Source of the DNA: Gordonibacter pamelaeae
Lineage (GTDB): Bacteria > Actinomycetota > Coriobacteriia > Coriobacteriales > Eggerthellaceae
NCBI RefSeq assembly: GCF_042665095.1
Contig: NZ_JBHTBV010000001.1
Length of the DNA: 64,000 bases
Reading direction: 5' to 3' (one strand)
Shown here: piece after piece, positions 7,851-16,975 of the stretch
How positions within the stretch are numbered: the stretch's first letter is position 1
Layout of the letters: every line of letters starts with the position of its first letter
Made by a program: the position numbers and the translations under genes
The notes under the pieces: generated by a model
Databases searched by the model: none
The model's input: only the letters and a program-made list of their open reading frames with translations
Told to the model about the DNA's origin: nothing

Positions 7851-9885
7851 CGCACCAACTTTGAGCGCCGCTCCCGCCGAGGAGCGCGTCGTGTGGCCGA
7901 AGCGCGCCGTGGTCACGGCGGGCATGCCCTACGGCAACAAGCCGCTGCACTTCGGGCACATCGCCGGCGTGTTCGTGCCCGCCGACGCCTTCGCGCGCTT
8001 CCTGCGCGACCGCATAGGACCCGAGAACGTGCGCTTCATCAGCGGCACGGACTGCTTCGGGTCGCCCATCAACGAGGGCTACCGCAAGCTGGTTGAGGCC
8101 GGCGAGTTCGACGGCACCATCGAGGAGTACGTGCAGAAGAACCACGACGCCCAGAAGGCCACGCTCGACGCCTACGGCATCAGCCTGTCCATCTACGAGG
8201 GGTCCGGCATGGGCCATTCGGGCGACGTGCACCAGCTCATCAGCGGCAAGTTCATCGAGAAGCTGCACGAGAACGGGCATCTGCACAAGCGCGCCACGCT
8301 GCAGTTCTACGACGCCGAGGCGCACACGTTCCTGAACGGCCGCCAGGTGACGGGCCGCTGCCCCGTGCAGGGCTGCAAGTCCGAGCACGCCTACGCCGAC
8401 GAGTGCGACCTGGGGCACAGCTACGCGCCCGAGGACCTCATCGCGCCGAAGTCGTCCCTCACCGGTACCGTCCCCGAGATGCGTCCGGTGGAGAACTGGT
8501 ACTTCGACCTGCCCGCCTTCGGCGACTTCCTGCGCGAGCGGGTGGCCGCGATGGAGGCCGACCCGAACATCCGCGCCATCGTGCCGCAGGCAATAAAGGA
8601 GTTCCTGGCGCCGCCGGTCGTCTACATCAAGAACGACGCGCGCGAGGCCTACGAGGCCGTGGCCGCCGATCTTCCCGCCCACGAGCTGCGCGAGCCCGAG
8701 AAGGGGAAGCAGAGCTTCGAGATAGAGTTCGCGGACATCGACGCCCGCGACGCGGCGCGCGACGTGCTGGGGCAGGCGGGCATCCGCTTCCGCACCGGCA
8801 AGGCGCTCGTGCCGTTCCGCATCACGGGCAACATCGAATGGGGCGTGAAGGCCCCGGTCATCGAGGGGCTGGAGGGGCTTACCGTGTGGTGCTGGCCCGA
8901 AAGCCTGTGGGCGCCGATGTCGTTCACCATAGCTGTGAACGACCAGATGGGGCTGCCGCGCGGCAGCTGGCGCGACTGGTGGTGCTCGAAGGACGCCGAG
9001 GTCTACCAGTTCATCGGCCAGGACAACCTGTACTTCTACGGCGTGGCCCAGCCTGCGCTCATCGACGCGCTGCGCCCCGGCGACCTCATCATGCCGGGCG
9101 TGGCGGAGAACCCGCTGCGCCAGACGCGGCTCGTGGCGAACCACCACATCCTGTTCGGCGACAAGAAGGCGTCGTCGTCGGGCGCGGTGAAGCCGCCCAC
9201 GGCCGACGAGCTTCTGGACTTCTACACGGTGGAGCAGCTGCGTGCGCACTTCCTGGCGCTCGGGCTCGACCAGAAGTCTGTGGGCTTCAAGCCCAAACCG
9301 TTCCTGGCCACCGAGGAGGAGCTTGCCGACCCGCGCGTGGCCGACCCGGTGCTCAAGGAAGGCGCGCTGCTCACGAACGTGTTCAACCGCCTGGCCCGCA
9401 GCTGCTTCTACGAGGCGCAGAAGAACTTCGAGGGCTACCTGCCGCTCGGCCGCCCCACGGAAGCCGCGCTCGCGCGCGCGAACGAGACGCTTGCCGCCTA
9501 CGACCGCCTCATGCTGAAGGTGGAGCTGCATTCCGTCATGTCGCTCATGGACAACTTCATCCGGTTCGCGAACAAGCACTGGTCCGAGGGCATCCGCGCC
9601 GCCGAGCTGGAAGAGGACGACGAGGCGCGCCGCCAGGTGCTCGTGGACTCGTTCTACCTGCTGCGCGTGGCCACGCTGCTCATGCACCCCATCGCGCCCG
9701 CGGGCACCGAGAAGATCTGCGACTACCTGAGCTTCGAGTTCGACGACTTCTTCAGCTGGAACTACGACCTGGAGGACGTGGGCGAGCTGTGCAGCGCCGG
9801 CGAGATCGACGAGGGCCGCCACCGCATCCGCGAGCTGCTGCCCCGCTTCGACTTCTTCGAGAAGCACCCGTCCCAATACAAGTAA
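7831..9885 (+). CDS. metG: Methionyl-tRNA synthetase, divergent
   Basis: Class I aminoacyl-tRNA synthetase, 684 residues. The ATP-binding HIGH-like motif is HFGH (residues 40-43) in NKPLHFGHIAG. The zinc knuckle region has two Cys pairs (CPVQGC and the following ECDLGH), followed by the MetRS-typical EMRPVENWYFDLP. The usual KMSKS loop is hard to find: at the expected place (about residues 444-450) the sequence reads GDKKASSSG. The anticodon-binding helices are present, but there is no C-terminal tRNA-binding (EMAP-like) domain. An AAGGAG lies inside the end of sppA nine bases before the ATG. The MetRS call is likely, but substrate choice was not tested. Confidence 0.82.
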   Translation: MAALPDNAPTLSAAPAEERVVWPKRAVVTAGMPYGNKPLHFGHIAGVFVPADAFARFLRDRIGPENVRFISGTDCFGSPINEGYRKLVEAGEFDGTIEEYVQKNHDAQKATLDAYGISLSIYEGSGMGHSGDVHQLISGKFIEKLHENGHLHKRATLQFYDAEAHTFLNGRQVTGRCPVQGCKSEHAYADECDLGHSYAPEDLIAPKSSLTGTVPEMRPVENWYFDLPAFGDFLRERVAAMEADPNIRAIVPQAIKEFLAPPVVYIKNDAREAYEAVAADLPAHELREPEKGKQSFEIEFADIDARDAARDVLGQAGIRFRTGKALVPFRITGNIEWGVKAPVIEGLEGLTVWCWPESLWAPMSFTIAVNDQMGLPRGSWRDWWCSKDAEVYQFIGQDNLYFYGVAQPALIDALRPGDLIMPGVAENPLRQTRLVANHHILFGDKKASSSGAVKPPTADELLDFYTVEQLRAHFLALGLDQKSVGFKPKPFLATEEELADPRVADPVLKEGALLTNVFNRLARSCFYEAQKNFEGYLPLGRPTEAALARANETLAAYDRLMLKVELHSVMSLMDNFIRFANKHWSEGIRAAELEEDDEARRQVLVDSFYLLRVATLLMHPIAPAGTEKICDYLSFEFDDFFSWNYDLEDVGELCSAGEIDEGRHRIRELLPRFDFFEKHPSQYK

Positions 9886-9888
9886 CCC

Positions 9889-9914
9889 GAAGGCGCCGCT
9901 CACGCGGCGCCTTC
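9889..9914 (+). terminator. GC hairpin after metG
   Basis: Perfect 11-bp stem (9889-9899 with 9904-9914) and a TCAC loop, just after the metG stop and 18 bp before rnhA. There is no T-run, so it may act as a Rho-independent pause or mRNA 3' end guard rather than a strict terminator. Confidence 0.5.
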
Positions 9915-9932
9915 CATCGCGAAAGGGCATTC

Positions 9933-10409
9933 ATGCAGGTAGACATCTTCACCGACGGCTCGGCGCGGGGCAACCCGGGGCCGGGCGGGTACGGTGCGGT
10001 CATGCGCTTCGTGGACGGCGCCGGCAAGGTGCACGAGAAGGAGCTCTCGCAGGGCTATGAGCACACCACGAACAACCGCATGGAGCTCATGGCCGTGATC
10101 GCGGGCCTCGAGGCGCTGAAGCGCCCGTGCGACGTCACGCTGTACTCCGACTCGCAGTACGTGGTGAACGCCTTCAACCAGCATTGGGTGGACGGCTGGC
10201 TGAAGCGCGGCTGGAAGAACTCGCAGAAGCAGCCCGTGAAGAACGACGATCTGTGGAAGCGCCTGCTGGCCGCCAAGAAGCCCCATCGGGTGGAGTTCGT
10301 CTGGGTGAAGGGCCACGCCGGCCACCCCGAGAACGAGCGCTGCGACGAGCTGGCCACCGCCGCCGCGGACGGGGAGGGGCGCATCGCGGACCAGGGGTTC
10401 GCCGGGTAG
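9933..10409 (+). CDS. rnhA: Ribonuclease HI
   Basis: Endonuclease that cleaves RNA in RNA-DNA hybrids. The 158-residue protein has the full DEDD catalytic set: Asp8 in FTDGSARGNPGPGG, Glu51 in NNRMELMA, Asp73 in YSDSQYV and Asp138 in NERCDELA, plus the KGHAGHPENE loop with its conserved His. The basic handle region (KRGWKNSQKQPVKN) is of the E. coli type. The ATG at 9933 gives the canonical start. Confidence 0.96.
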   Translation: MQVDIFTDGSARGNPGPGGYGAVMRFVDGAGKVHEKELSQGYEHTTNNRMELMAVIAGLEALKRPCDVTLYSDSQYVVNAFNQHWVDGWLKRGWKNSQKQPVKNDDLWKRLLAAKKPHRVEFVWVKGHAGHPENERCDELATAAADGEGRIADQGFAG

Positions 10410-10578
10410 GGGCCCTGCTCGTCCATCGGCGCGCGGCCCCGGCCTCGCCTTGCTCTCGCATCCGCTTGCGCTGTGATGTTCCTGTATCGATACGGTTGTG
10501 CCTTGGAAACGGCGGAGCACGGTCTGTTAGACTGTTGCTCAACGTATCGGAGCTAACGAAGCAGGTGGAGGCCCCCAC

Positions 10579-11697
10579 ATGCAGCACAGTGCAACGAAAG
10601 CGCGCGCCAAGGGCGCGCTGGCCGGATTCGTCGCGGCATCGCTCGCCGCATCCCTCATGATCCCCTCGCTCGCCTTCGCCGAGCCGACGTCCGCCGAGAA
10701 GCAGGCCGAGGCCCAGTCCGCGCTCGCCTCGCTCAACGCGATGCAGGACAAGCTGGAGCAGACGGCCATCGCCTACGACGAGGCGGTGGCGGCCCAGAAG
10801 GAAGCCGAGGCCAACCGCAACGAGGCGCAGGCGCGCATCGACGAGGCCACCGGCCAGATAGCCGATCTGCAGGACCATCTGGGAACCCGCGCCCGCAGTA
10901 TGTACCGTACCGGCAACAGCACCCTGCTCGACCTGCTGTTCGGCTCCACCACGTTCGCGGCGTTCGCCACGAACTGGGATCTGCTCAACACCCTGAACCA
11001 GAACGATGCCGACCTCGTGCAGCAGACGAAGGACCTGCGCGCCGAGGTGCAGGAGCAGGAGGCCGTGCTCGCCGAGCAGGAGCGCATTGCCAAGGAGAAG
11101 GCTGACGAGGCAAAGCGCAGCAAGGACGAGACGGCGGGAACCATAGCCTCCATGCAGGCCACGTACGACAGCCTGAGCGCCGAGGCCGCCGCCCTGCTCG
11201 AGCAGGAGCGCGCCGCCCAGCAGGCCGCCGAGGCCGCCAAGGCCGAAGATGTGGTGAACGCCTCGATCCAGCAGGCGGCTGGCGGCAACGCGGGCAACGC
11301 CGGCAACACAGATGGCGGCAACACGGGCTACACGCCCTCGCCGTCGCCTGCACCCTCCTACGACGAGGCCATCGCCGGTACCGTGGTCGGACGCGCGTAC
11401 AGCCAGATCGGGAAGGCGTACGGATACGGCGACCCGAGCTACGGCGCAGGTCCGAACGAGTACGACTGCTCCGGTTTCGTGTCGTTCTGCCTGTTGGGCA
11501 GTTACTCGCGCATGGGCAGCACCTCGACGTTCATGGCTTGGCCCACCGTAAGCGACCCCCAGCCGGGCGATGTGTGCGTCAACTCGGGCCACTGCGGCAT
11601 CTACATCGGCAACAACCAGATGATCCATGCGGCCACCTACGGCGTGGGTGTCGTCATCGGTCCGGTGCAGGCGGGCATGAAGATCGTCCGCCCGTAA
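10579..11697 (+). CDS. Secreted NlpC/P60 peptidoglycan hydrolase with coiled-coil domain
   Basis: 372 residues. A signal peptide (about 1-35, ending near LAFAEP) is followed by a long heptad-rich coiled coil (about 40-220, Ala/Glu/Gln/Lys-rich), a short Gly/Asn/Thr then Pro/Ser linker (235-265), and a C-terminal NlpC/P60 cysteine peptidase domain. The catalytic Cys is in YDCSGFVS, the His in SGHCGIYIG, and the third polar position is the later His in MIHAAT. This is the RipA/PcsB-like architecture used for cell separation. GGTGGAGG precedes the ATG. A strong terminator follows. Confidence 0.9.
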   Translation: MQHSATKARAKGALAGFVAASLAASLMIPSLAFAEPTSAEKQAEAQSALASLNAMQDKLEQTAIAYDEAVAAQKEAEANRNEAQARIDEATGQIADLQDHLGTRARSMYRTGNSTLLDLLFGSTTFAAFATNWDLLNTLNQNDADLVQQTKDLRAEVQEQEAVLAEQERIAKEKADEAKRSKDETAGTIASMQATYDSLSAEAAALLEQERAAQQAAEAAKAEDVVNASIQQAAGGNAGNAGNTDGGNTGYTPSPSPAPSYDEAIAGTVVGRAYSQIGKAYGYGDPSYGAGPNEYDCSGFVSFCLLGSYSRMGSTSTFMAWPTVSDPQPGDVCVNSGHCGIYIGNNQMIHAATYGVGVVIGPVQAGMKIVRP

Positions 11698-11710
11698 GCG
11701 CAATCCGGAT

Positions 11711-11758
11711 GCAAACGCAAAGGAGGGCGGCCGACCGGCCGCCCTCCTTTGCGTTTGC
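11711..11758. terminator. Strong bidirectional terminator between NlpC/P60 gene and engB
   Basis: Perfect 22-bp stem (11711-11732 with 11737-11758) with a GACC loop. Its position between the 3' ends of two convergent genes, and A/T-containing stem ends (CAAAGG..CCTTTG), fit a terminator used from both sides. Confidence 0.85.
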
Positions 11759-11783
11759 GCTTGGCGCGTAGGGGCGTCGGCTC

Positions 11784-12365
11784 CTAGGCCACCGCGTCCC
11801 TGATGATCTTGCGCAGCTCCTCCATGCCGTCGCCCTTCGCGGACGACGTCACCACCATCGAGGCGTCGTCGCCCAGCGCGAGCTGGCGCTTGAGGGCGGC
11901 CTTCTGCTTCATCTGCTGCTGGCGCGACAGCTTGTCGGCCTTCGTCAGCGCAACGACGAAGGGGAGGTCGGCCTCGCGCAAGAAGCGGATCATGTTCTCG
12001 TCCAGCTCGGACGCCTCGTGGCGGATGTCCACGAGGGCCACCACGAGCGCGAAGGAGCGGTCCTGGTTGAAGTATCCCTCGATGAGCTCCGACCAGCGCG
12101 CCTTCTCCGATTTCGACACCTTGGCGTAGCCGTACCCCGGCAGGTCGACGAACGTCACGCCGTCGCCGTCGAAGAAGTTGATGGTGGCCGTCTTGCCGGG
12201 CGTCTGGGACACCTTTGCCAGGCCCTTACGGTTGAACAGCTTGTTCAAGAGCGACGACTTGCCCACGTTCGACCGTCCCGAGAACGCGACCTCGGGAGCC
12301 GTCGAGGGCGTAAGCTGCGCCGAGGTGCCGAACGACCGCTCGAACCGTACGTTGTTGAAGTTCAT
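11784..12365 (-). CDS. engB: Ribosome biogenesis GTP-binding protein EngB/YsxC
   Basis: Small TRAFAC GTPase for assembly of the large ribosomal subunit, 193 residues. G1 is GRSNVGKSS, G3 is DLPGYG followed by the family signature YAKVSK, G4 is TKADK and G5 is SSAKGDG. The start chosen is the ATG whose complement is 12363-12365, giving MNFNNVRF; the upstream in-frame extension is not conserved in the family. It is the only reverse-strand gene before position 29000 and is transcribed toward the terminator at 11711-11758. Confidence 0.96.
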   Translation of the reverse strand: MNFNNVRFERSFGTSAQLTPSTAPEVAFSGRSNVGKSSLLNKLFNRKGLAKVSQTPGKTATINFFDGDGVTFVDLPGYGYAKVSKSEKARWSELIEGYFNQDRSFALVVALVDIRHEASELDENMIRFLREADLPFVVALTKADKLSRQQQMKQKAALKRQLALGDDASMVVTSSAKGDGMEELRKIIRDAVA

Positions 12366-12653
12366 TGCGCTTTCCTTCCGGAGGGGGCTGCATGCCGGTG
12401 CGCTCGGAATAGCGGTAGGCGCCGGCCGCTGTTCCATGGTACCGGAACCGCCCCGCCCCGGAGGCTAGAACCGCCGCCCGAACGCGGTTTTTCCACGTTG
12501 CCCCCTGCGGGCGGGCGGATTGCCGGCACCGGTTCTGCGGGCACGGGCGATCTAAAAATTACCCATGGTAGACTTTCTGCCCGGCTTCCGCTATCATACC
12601 CAATAAGTTACCTATTGCAAACTATAGAGGGATGATCGAGAGGGAGGAACCGC
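12366..12653. other. Divergent intergenic region between engB and the DUF454 gene
   Basis: 288 bp that should hold promoters for both directions. A near-palindrome AATAAGTTACCTATT (12602-12616) sits about 40 bp before the DUF454 start and could be an operator. TATCAT-like hexamers lie nearby, but no convincing -35/-10 pair could be fixed. No gene or RNA was recognised. Confidence 0.4.
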
Positions 12654-13199
12654 ATGAGGGAGATCGAGGCGGCGCGCGGCAACGCGGCACCCCAAGGAAC
12701 CGATGCGGCCGGGGACGGCCCGGCCGAGCGGCAGGGGGCGCATGCGGTCGCGAGCTCCCGCGGCGGCGGCAGGGCCGTGCGCGCCCTGTGGGCGGCGGGC
12801 GGGTTCGCCGCTTTCGGGCTCGGGGCGCTCGGCGCCGTGCTGCCCATCGTGCCGACCACCCCGTTTTTGCTGGCGGCCGCCTTCTGCTTCGCGCGCAGCT
12901 CCGAGCGGTCGCGCGCCTGGTTCCGCGGCACGAAGCTGTACCGCACCGTGCTCGCGGGCTATATGTCCAAGCGGGCGATGACCGTGAGGGCCAAGGTCGC
13001 CCTGCTCGTTCCCCTCACGGCCGTGCTGGCCGTGTCGTTCGCGCTCATGGGCTCCGTGCCGGTGGGGCGCGCCGTGGTCGCCGTCGTGTGGGCGGCGCAT
13101 CTCGTGTACTTCGGCCTCGTCGTCAAGACCGACCGCGGTCCGTCCGAAGGCGCGCTCGCGGCAGCCGCGCCGCTCGGCACCGATGGGGAAGGGGCCTAG
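12654..13199 (+). CDS. DUF454 (YbaN-like) inner membrane protein
   Basis: 181 residues with two or three membrane segments. The DUF454 hallmark is LPIVPTTPFLLAAAFCFARSS (about residues 63-83), followed by a membrane pair near 120-155. The first ~45 residues are a non-conserved Gly/Ala/Arg-rich extension. Function is unknown. The gene ends eight bases before the start of an ABC exporter and is co-directional, so the two probably form an operon; this family often neighbours such exporters or heme-related genes. Confidence 0.85.
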   Translation: MREIEAARGNAAPQGTDAAGDGPAERQGAHAVASSRGGGRAVRALWAAGGFAAFGLGALGAVLPIVPTTPFLLAAAFCFARSSERSRAWFRGTKLYRTVLAGYMSKRAMTVRAKVALLVPLTAVLAVSFALMGSVPVGRAVVAVVWAAHLVYFGLVVKTDRGPSEGALAAAAPLGTDGEGA

Positions 13200-13206
13200 G
13201 GCAGCC

Positions 13207-16200
13207 ATGTTCGACAAGAGACTGCTCTCCCTCGTGCCGGCGGCCGCCAAGTTCATCGCGGCCGACGTCGTGTTCCAGTGGATCGGCCTTTTGGCCAACA
13301 TCGCGCTGTTCCTGCTCGTCGGATCGTTCATGCAGGGGCTGGTGGCCGGTACGGCTCACGCCGAGGCCGCCGCTCGGCTGGCCGGCGCCTCCGCCCTGGC
13401 CATCGCCGCGCGCCTCGCATGCCAGACGCTCGCGCAGCGCATGGGCCTGGCTGCAAGCGAGGCGGCCAAGCGCGCCGTGCGCCAGGAGGTGTACGACAAG
13501 CTCGTGCGCCTGGGGCCGTCGTACCGCGAGCATGCCTCCACCGGGGAGGCCGTGCAGATCAGCGTGGAGGGCGTCGAGCAGCTGGAGAGCTATTTCGGCT
13601 CGTACCTGCCGCAGCTCTTCTACGCGGTGCTGGCCCCGCTCACCCTGTTCGCCTGCCTGGCGCCCCTGTCCCTGCCGCCTGTCGTGGCCCTGCTCGCGTG
13701 CGTGCCCCTCATCCCGGCGTCCATCATGGCCATCCAGAAGATCGCCAAGCGCGTCATGAAGAGCTACTGGGGCTCGTACACCGATCTCGGCGGCAGGTTC
13801 CTCGAGGACATCCAGGGCCTCGCCACCCTCAAGATCTACCAGGCGGACGGGCGGGCGCACGAGCGCATGAACGACCAGGCCGAGAGCTTCCGCCGCGCCA
13901 CCATGCGCCTTCTGCGCATGCAGCTGAACTCCATCACCGTCATGGACCTGTTCGCCTTCGGCGGCGCGGCGGTGGGCATCGTCATGGTGCTGGGGCAGTA
14001 CGCGGCGGGCGCGGTCGGGCTCGGCGCGGCGTTCTCCCTCGTGTTCCTGTCGGCCGAGTTCTTCCTGCCCCTGCGCACGCTGGGGTCGCTCTTCCATACG
14101 GCCATGAACGGCATGGCCGCCGCCGACAGGATGTTCGCCATCTTGGACGCGCCGGAGGGGCGCGACGGCACGCGCTCGGTCGATCCGGCGCATGTCGGCG
14201 TTGCGTGCCGCGGCGTAGGCTACTCGTTCGACGGCGAGCGCGCGGTGCTTGCTGACGTGGACTTCGAGGCGCCGGCCGGCAGCTTCGTGGGCGTGGCGGG
14301 CGAGAGCGGCTCGGGCAAGTCGACGCTGGCCGGCGTGCTCTCCGGCGCGAACGCGGCCTACGAGGGCACGGTGGAGCTGGGCGGCATCGACCTGCGCGAC
14401 GTATCGCGCGCCTCGCTGCGCGAGACGGTCACGGCCGTGTCGTTCGACAGCTACCTGTTCAAGGGCACGGTTCGCTCCAACCTGCTTTTGGCGAAGCCCG
14501 CTGCCTCGGACGACGAGCTGTGGGGCGCCCTCTCCCGCTGCCGCCTGGACGGTTTCGTGCGCGATGCCGGAGGCCTGGACGCGCCGGTGGCCGAGGCGGG
14601 ACGCAACCTGTCGGGCGGCCAGCGCCAGCGCCTTGCCATGGCGCGGGCGCTGCTGCACGACGCCCCCGTGTACCTCTTGGACGAGGCCACGTCGAACATC
14701 GATGCCGAGAGCGAGGACGCCCTCATCGCGCTCGTGCACGAGCTGTCCCGCACGAAGACGGTCATCATGATCTCACATCGCCTGTCGGCCCTGCGCGAGG
14801 CCGATCGCATCTACGTGCTGGAGGACGGCCGCGTGGCGGAGCGCGGCACCCATGACGAGCTGGCCGAAGGGGGCGGCCCCTATGCGAGGATGTGGGGGCG
14901 GCAGGCCGAATTGGAGTCCTTCGGCGGCGCTTCCGCCCCTCTCGCCGTCGACGTCTCCGAGGGCGATCCCGGCCTATCGGCGCATCCGGAAGGCTCCGCC
15001 GGCCCGGCATCCGCCCCGACTCCCTCCGGCGCTGTGTCCGCCGCGCTCCCAGAGGCCCCTTCGGCTCCCCGCCGCTCCCACCTCTCCGTCATGCTGCGCC
15101 TCGTGAGGCTCACGCGCCCGCTGCTGCCCGTCATGGGGCTGGCCGTGCTGCTGGGCGCGGCCGGCTTCGCCGCCGCCATCTTCCTCACCGTGTTCGCAGG
15201 CTACGCGCTGCTCGGCCTGGCCGGCCTGCCCCAGCCCGTTGCGGCGGGCACGGCGACCGTGCTTCTGGCGGTTTGCGGCATCGTGCGCGGCCCGCTGCGC
15301 TACGGCGAGCAGCTGTGCAACCACTACCTGGCGTTCCGCGTCCTGGCGCTCGTGCGCGACCGCGTGTTCGCGGCCCTGCGGCGCCTGGCGCCCGCGAAGC
15401 TGGAGGGCCGCGACAAGGGCGATCTCGTGTCGCTCGTCACGTCCGATGTGGAGCTTCTGGAGGTGTTCTACGCGCACACCCTGTCGCCGGCCGTTATCGC
15501 GCTCGTCGTCTCGGCGGGCATGACGGCGTTCATCGGCCTCCTCTCTCCTCTGCTGGGCGCCTTGGCTCTGGCATCGTACGTGCTGGTGGGCGTCGTCGTG
15601 CCCCTCGCGGCGTCGAGGGCCAGCGGGAGCACGGGGCGCGCCGTGCGCGACCGGGTCGGCGATATGAACGCGTTCGTGCTGGACAGCCTGCGCGGCTTGG
15701 CCGAGACGCTCCAGTACGGCCGCGCCGCGGACCGCGCGCGCGAGCTCGACGCGCGCATGGACGGCCTGGCGCGCGTCGAGCGGCACCTCAAAGGCGGCAC
15801 CGCGCTGCTCATGGCGCTGGTGGGGGCTATCGTGGTCGCGTGCGGCGTGGCCATGCTGCTGGCGTCTGCCGCGCTCGTGGCGCAGGGAGCGGTCGATGCA
15901 GGCGCCGCCGTGCTGGCAACCGTCGCGCTCATGTCGTCTTTCGGCCCGGTCATCGCCGTTGCCAACCTGGGGTCCACGCTCCAGCAGACGCTGGCTGCGG
16001 GCGCGCGCGTCGTCGACCTTCTGGACGAGCGCCCGCAGACCGACGAGGTGTCCGACGGCGTGGACCTCGGCGCCTTCGACGGTGCGGCCGCGCGGCGCGT
16101 GGACTTCGCCTACGGCGGCGTGCGCGTGCTCGAGCAGGTGGACGTGACGTTGCGGCCGGGCGAGGTCGTGCGCGTGACGGGCCGCAGCGGTGTGGGCAAG

Positions 16201-16725
16201 TCAACGCTGCTGAAGCTGTTCATGCGGTTCTGGGACGCCCAGAAGGGCGTCGTGGAGGTGTCGGGCCGCGACGTGAGGCGCGTCAACACCGCCAGCCTGC
16301 GCAACGCGGAGGGCTTCATGACCCAGGAGACGCACCTGTTCGAGGGCACTATCCGCGACAACCTCGTGCTGGCGCGGCCCGGCGCCACCGACGACCAGCT
16401 GGCCGACGCCTGTGCGAAGGCGTCGCTCTCCGACCTGGTGGAGCGCCTGCCGCAGGGCTTGGACACGCGGGTGGGAGAGCTCGGCGACGCGCTGTCGGGC
16501 GGCGAGCGCCAGCGCATCGGACTGGCGCGCGTGTTTTTGCACGACGCCCCGTTCGTGCTGCTGGACGAGCCCACGAGCAACCTCGACAGCCTGAACGAGG
16601 CTGCCGTGCTGCGTGCGCTGGCCGACAACCGCGCCAGCAAGACCATCCTCATCGTCAGCCACCGCGCGAGCGCCGCCGCCATCGCCGACCGCACGTACTC
16701 GGTGGAGCGCAGCCGCGCGTCCTAG
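13207..16725 (+). CDS. Single-chain CydDC-like ABC exporter (two TMD-NBD halves fused)
   Basis: 1172 residues forming a complete exporter in one polypeptide. Half 1 has its membrane domain at about 15-320 and an NBD with Walker A GESGSGKST (near 365), signature LSGGQRQR and Walker B LLDEATSNID. A Pro/Ala/Ser-rich linker runs from about 580 to 620. Half 2 has its membrane domain at about 625-925 and an NBD with Walker A GRSGVGKST (near 991), signature LSGGERQR and LLDEPTSNLD. Both NBDs look catalytically complete. The order and the second half resemble CydD and CydC, which export thiols/heme-related compounds for cytochrome assembly, but the substrate is not known. The ATG at 13207 follows the DUF454 gene. 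Confidence 0.85.
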   Translation: MFDKRLLSLVPAAAKFIAADVVFQWIGLLANIALFLLVGSFMQGLVAGTAHAEAAARLAGASALAIAARLACQTLAQRMGLAASEAAKRAVRQEVYDKLVRLGPSYREHASTGEAVQISVEGVEQLESYFGSYLPQLFYAVLAPLTLFACLAPLSLPPVVALLACVPLIPASIMAIQKIAKRVMKSYWGSYTDLGGRFLEDIQGLATLKIYQADGRAHERMNDQAESFRRATMRLLRMQLNSITVMDLFAFGGAAVGIVMVLGQYAAGAVGLGAAFSLVFLSAEFFLPLRTLGSLFHTAMNGMAAADRMFAILDAPEGRDGTRSVDPAHVGVACRGVGYSFDGERAVLADVDFEAPAGSFVGVAGESGSGKSTLAGVLSGANAAYEGTVELGGIDLRDVSRASLRETVTAVSFDSYLFKGTVRSNLLLAKPAASDDELWGALSRCRLDGFVRDAGGLDAPVAEAGRNLSGGQRQRLAMARALLHDAPVYLLDEATSNIDAESEDALIALVHELSRTKTVIMISHRLSALREADRIYVLEDGRVAERGTHDELAEGGGPYARMWGRQAELESFGGASAPLAVDVSEGDPGLSAHPEGSAGPASAPTPSGAVSAALPEAPSAPRRSHLSVMLRLVRLTRPLLPVMGLAVLLGAAGFAAAIFLTVFAGYALLGLAGLPQPVAAGTATVLLAVCGIVRGPLRYGEQLCNHYLAFRVLALVRDRVFAALRRLAPAKLEGRDKGDLVSLVTSDVELLEVFYAHTLSPAVIALVVSAGMTAFIGLLSPLLGALALASYVLVGVVVPLAASRASGSTGRAVRDRVGDMNAFVLDSLRGLAETLQYGRAADRARELDARMDGLARVERHLKGGTALLMALVGAIVVACGVAMLLASAALVAQGAVDAGAAVLATVALMSSFGPVIAVANLGSTLQQTLAAGARVVDLLDERPQTDEVSDGVDLGAFDGAAARRVDFAYGGVRVLEQVDVTLRPGEVVRVTGRSGVGKSTLLKLFMRFWDAQKGVVEVSGRDVRRVNTASLRNAEGFMTQETHLFEGTIRDNLVLARPGATDDQLADACAKASLSDLVERLPQGLDTRVGELGDALSGGERQRIGLARVFLHDAPFVLLDEPTSNLDSLNEAAVLRALADNRASKTILIVSHRASAAAIADRTYSVERSRAS

Positions 16726-16750
16726 CGCCGGGCCGCCCCCTTCGGCGGTT

Positions 16751-16820
16751 GCGGCTGCGGCGGTGCGGCTACGACGCGGCTGCGGCGGTGCGGCTACGAC
16801 GCGGCTGCGGCTGTGCGGCT
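16751..16820 (+). repeat. 25-bp tandem direct repeat upstream of rpsB
   Basis: Two identical 25-bp units (16751-16775 and 16776-16800) are followed by a partial third copy (16801-16820). The unit is made of GCGGCTGC-type triplets ending in CTACGAC. The array lies between the exporter stop and the rpsB promoter, where copy number could vary by slippage. Confidence 0.85.
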
Positions 16821-16832
16821 GCAAATCGCATC

Positions 16833-16861
16833 TTGCGTTCGATGCGCAGGTCGGTTATACT
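16833..16861 (+). promoter_or_regulatory. Promoter of the rpsB-tsf unit
   Basis: A TTGCGT -35 (16833-16838) and a TATACT -10 (16856-16861) are separated by exactly 17 bp, a near-consensus sigma-A promoter. The leader is about 108 nt to the rpsB start, long enough for a ribosomal-protein control site, though none was recognised. Confidence 0.75.
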
Positions 16862-16975
16862 CCTACAGTTTTTAATTACGCATGCTCGTGCGACCCGCTC
16901 CGCCAGTGGCCAACCGGAAAAGGCTGCGGAGGCAGGGGATGACCGCGGGCAGAGGACTAACGAATGGAGAGAGAA

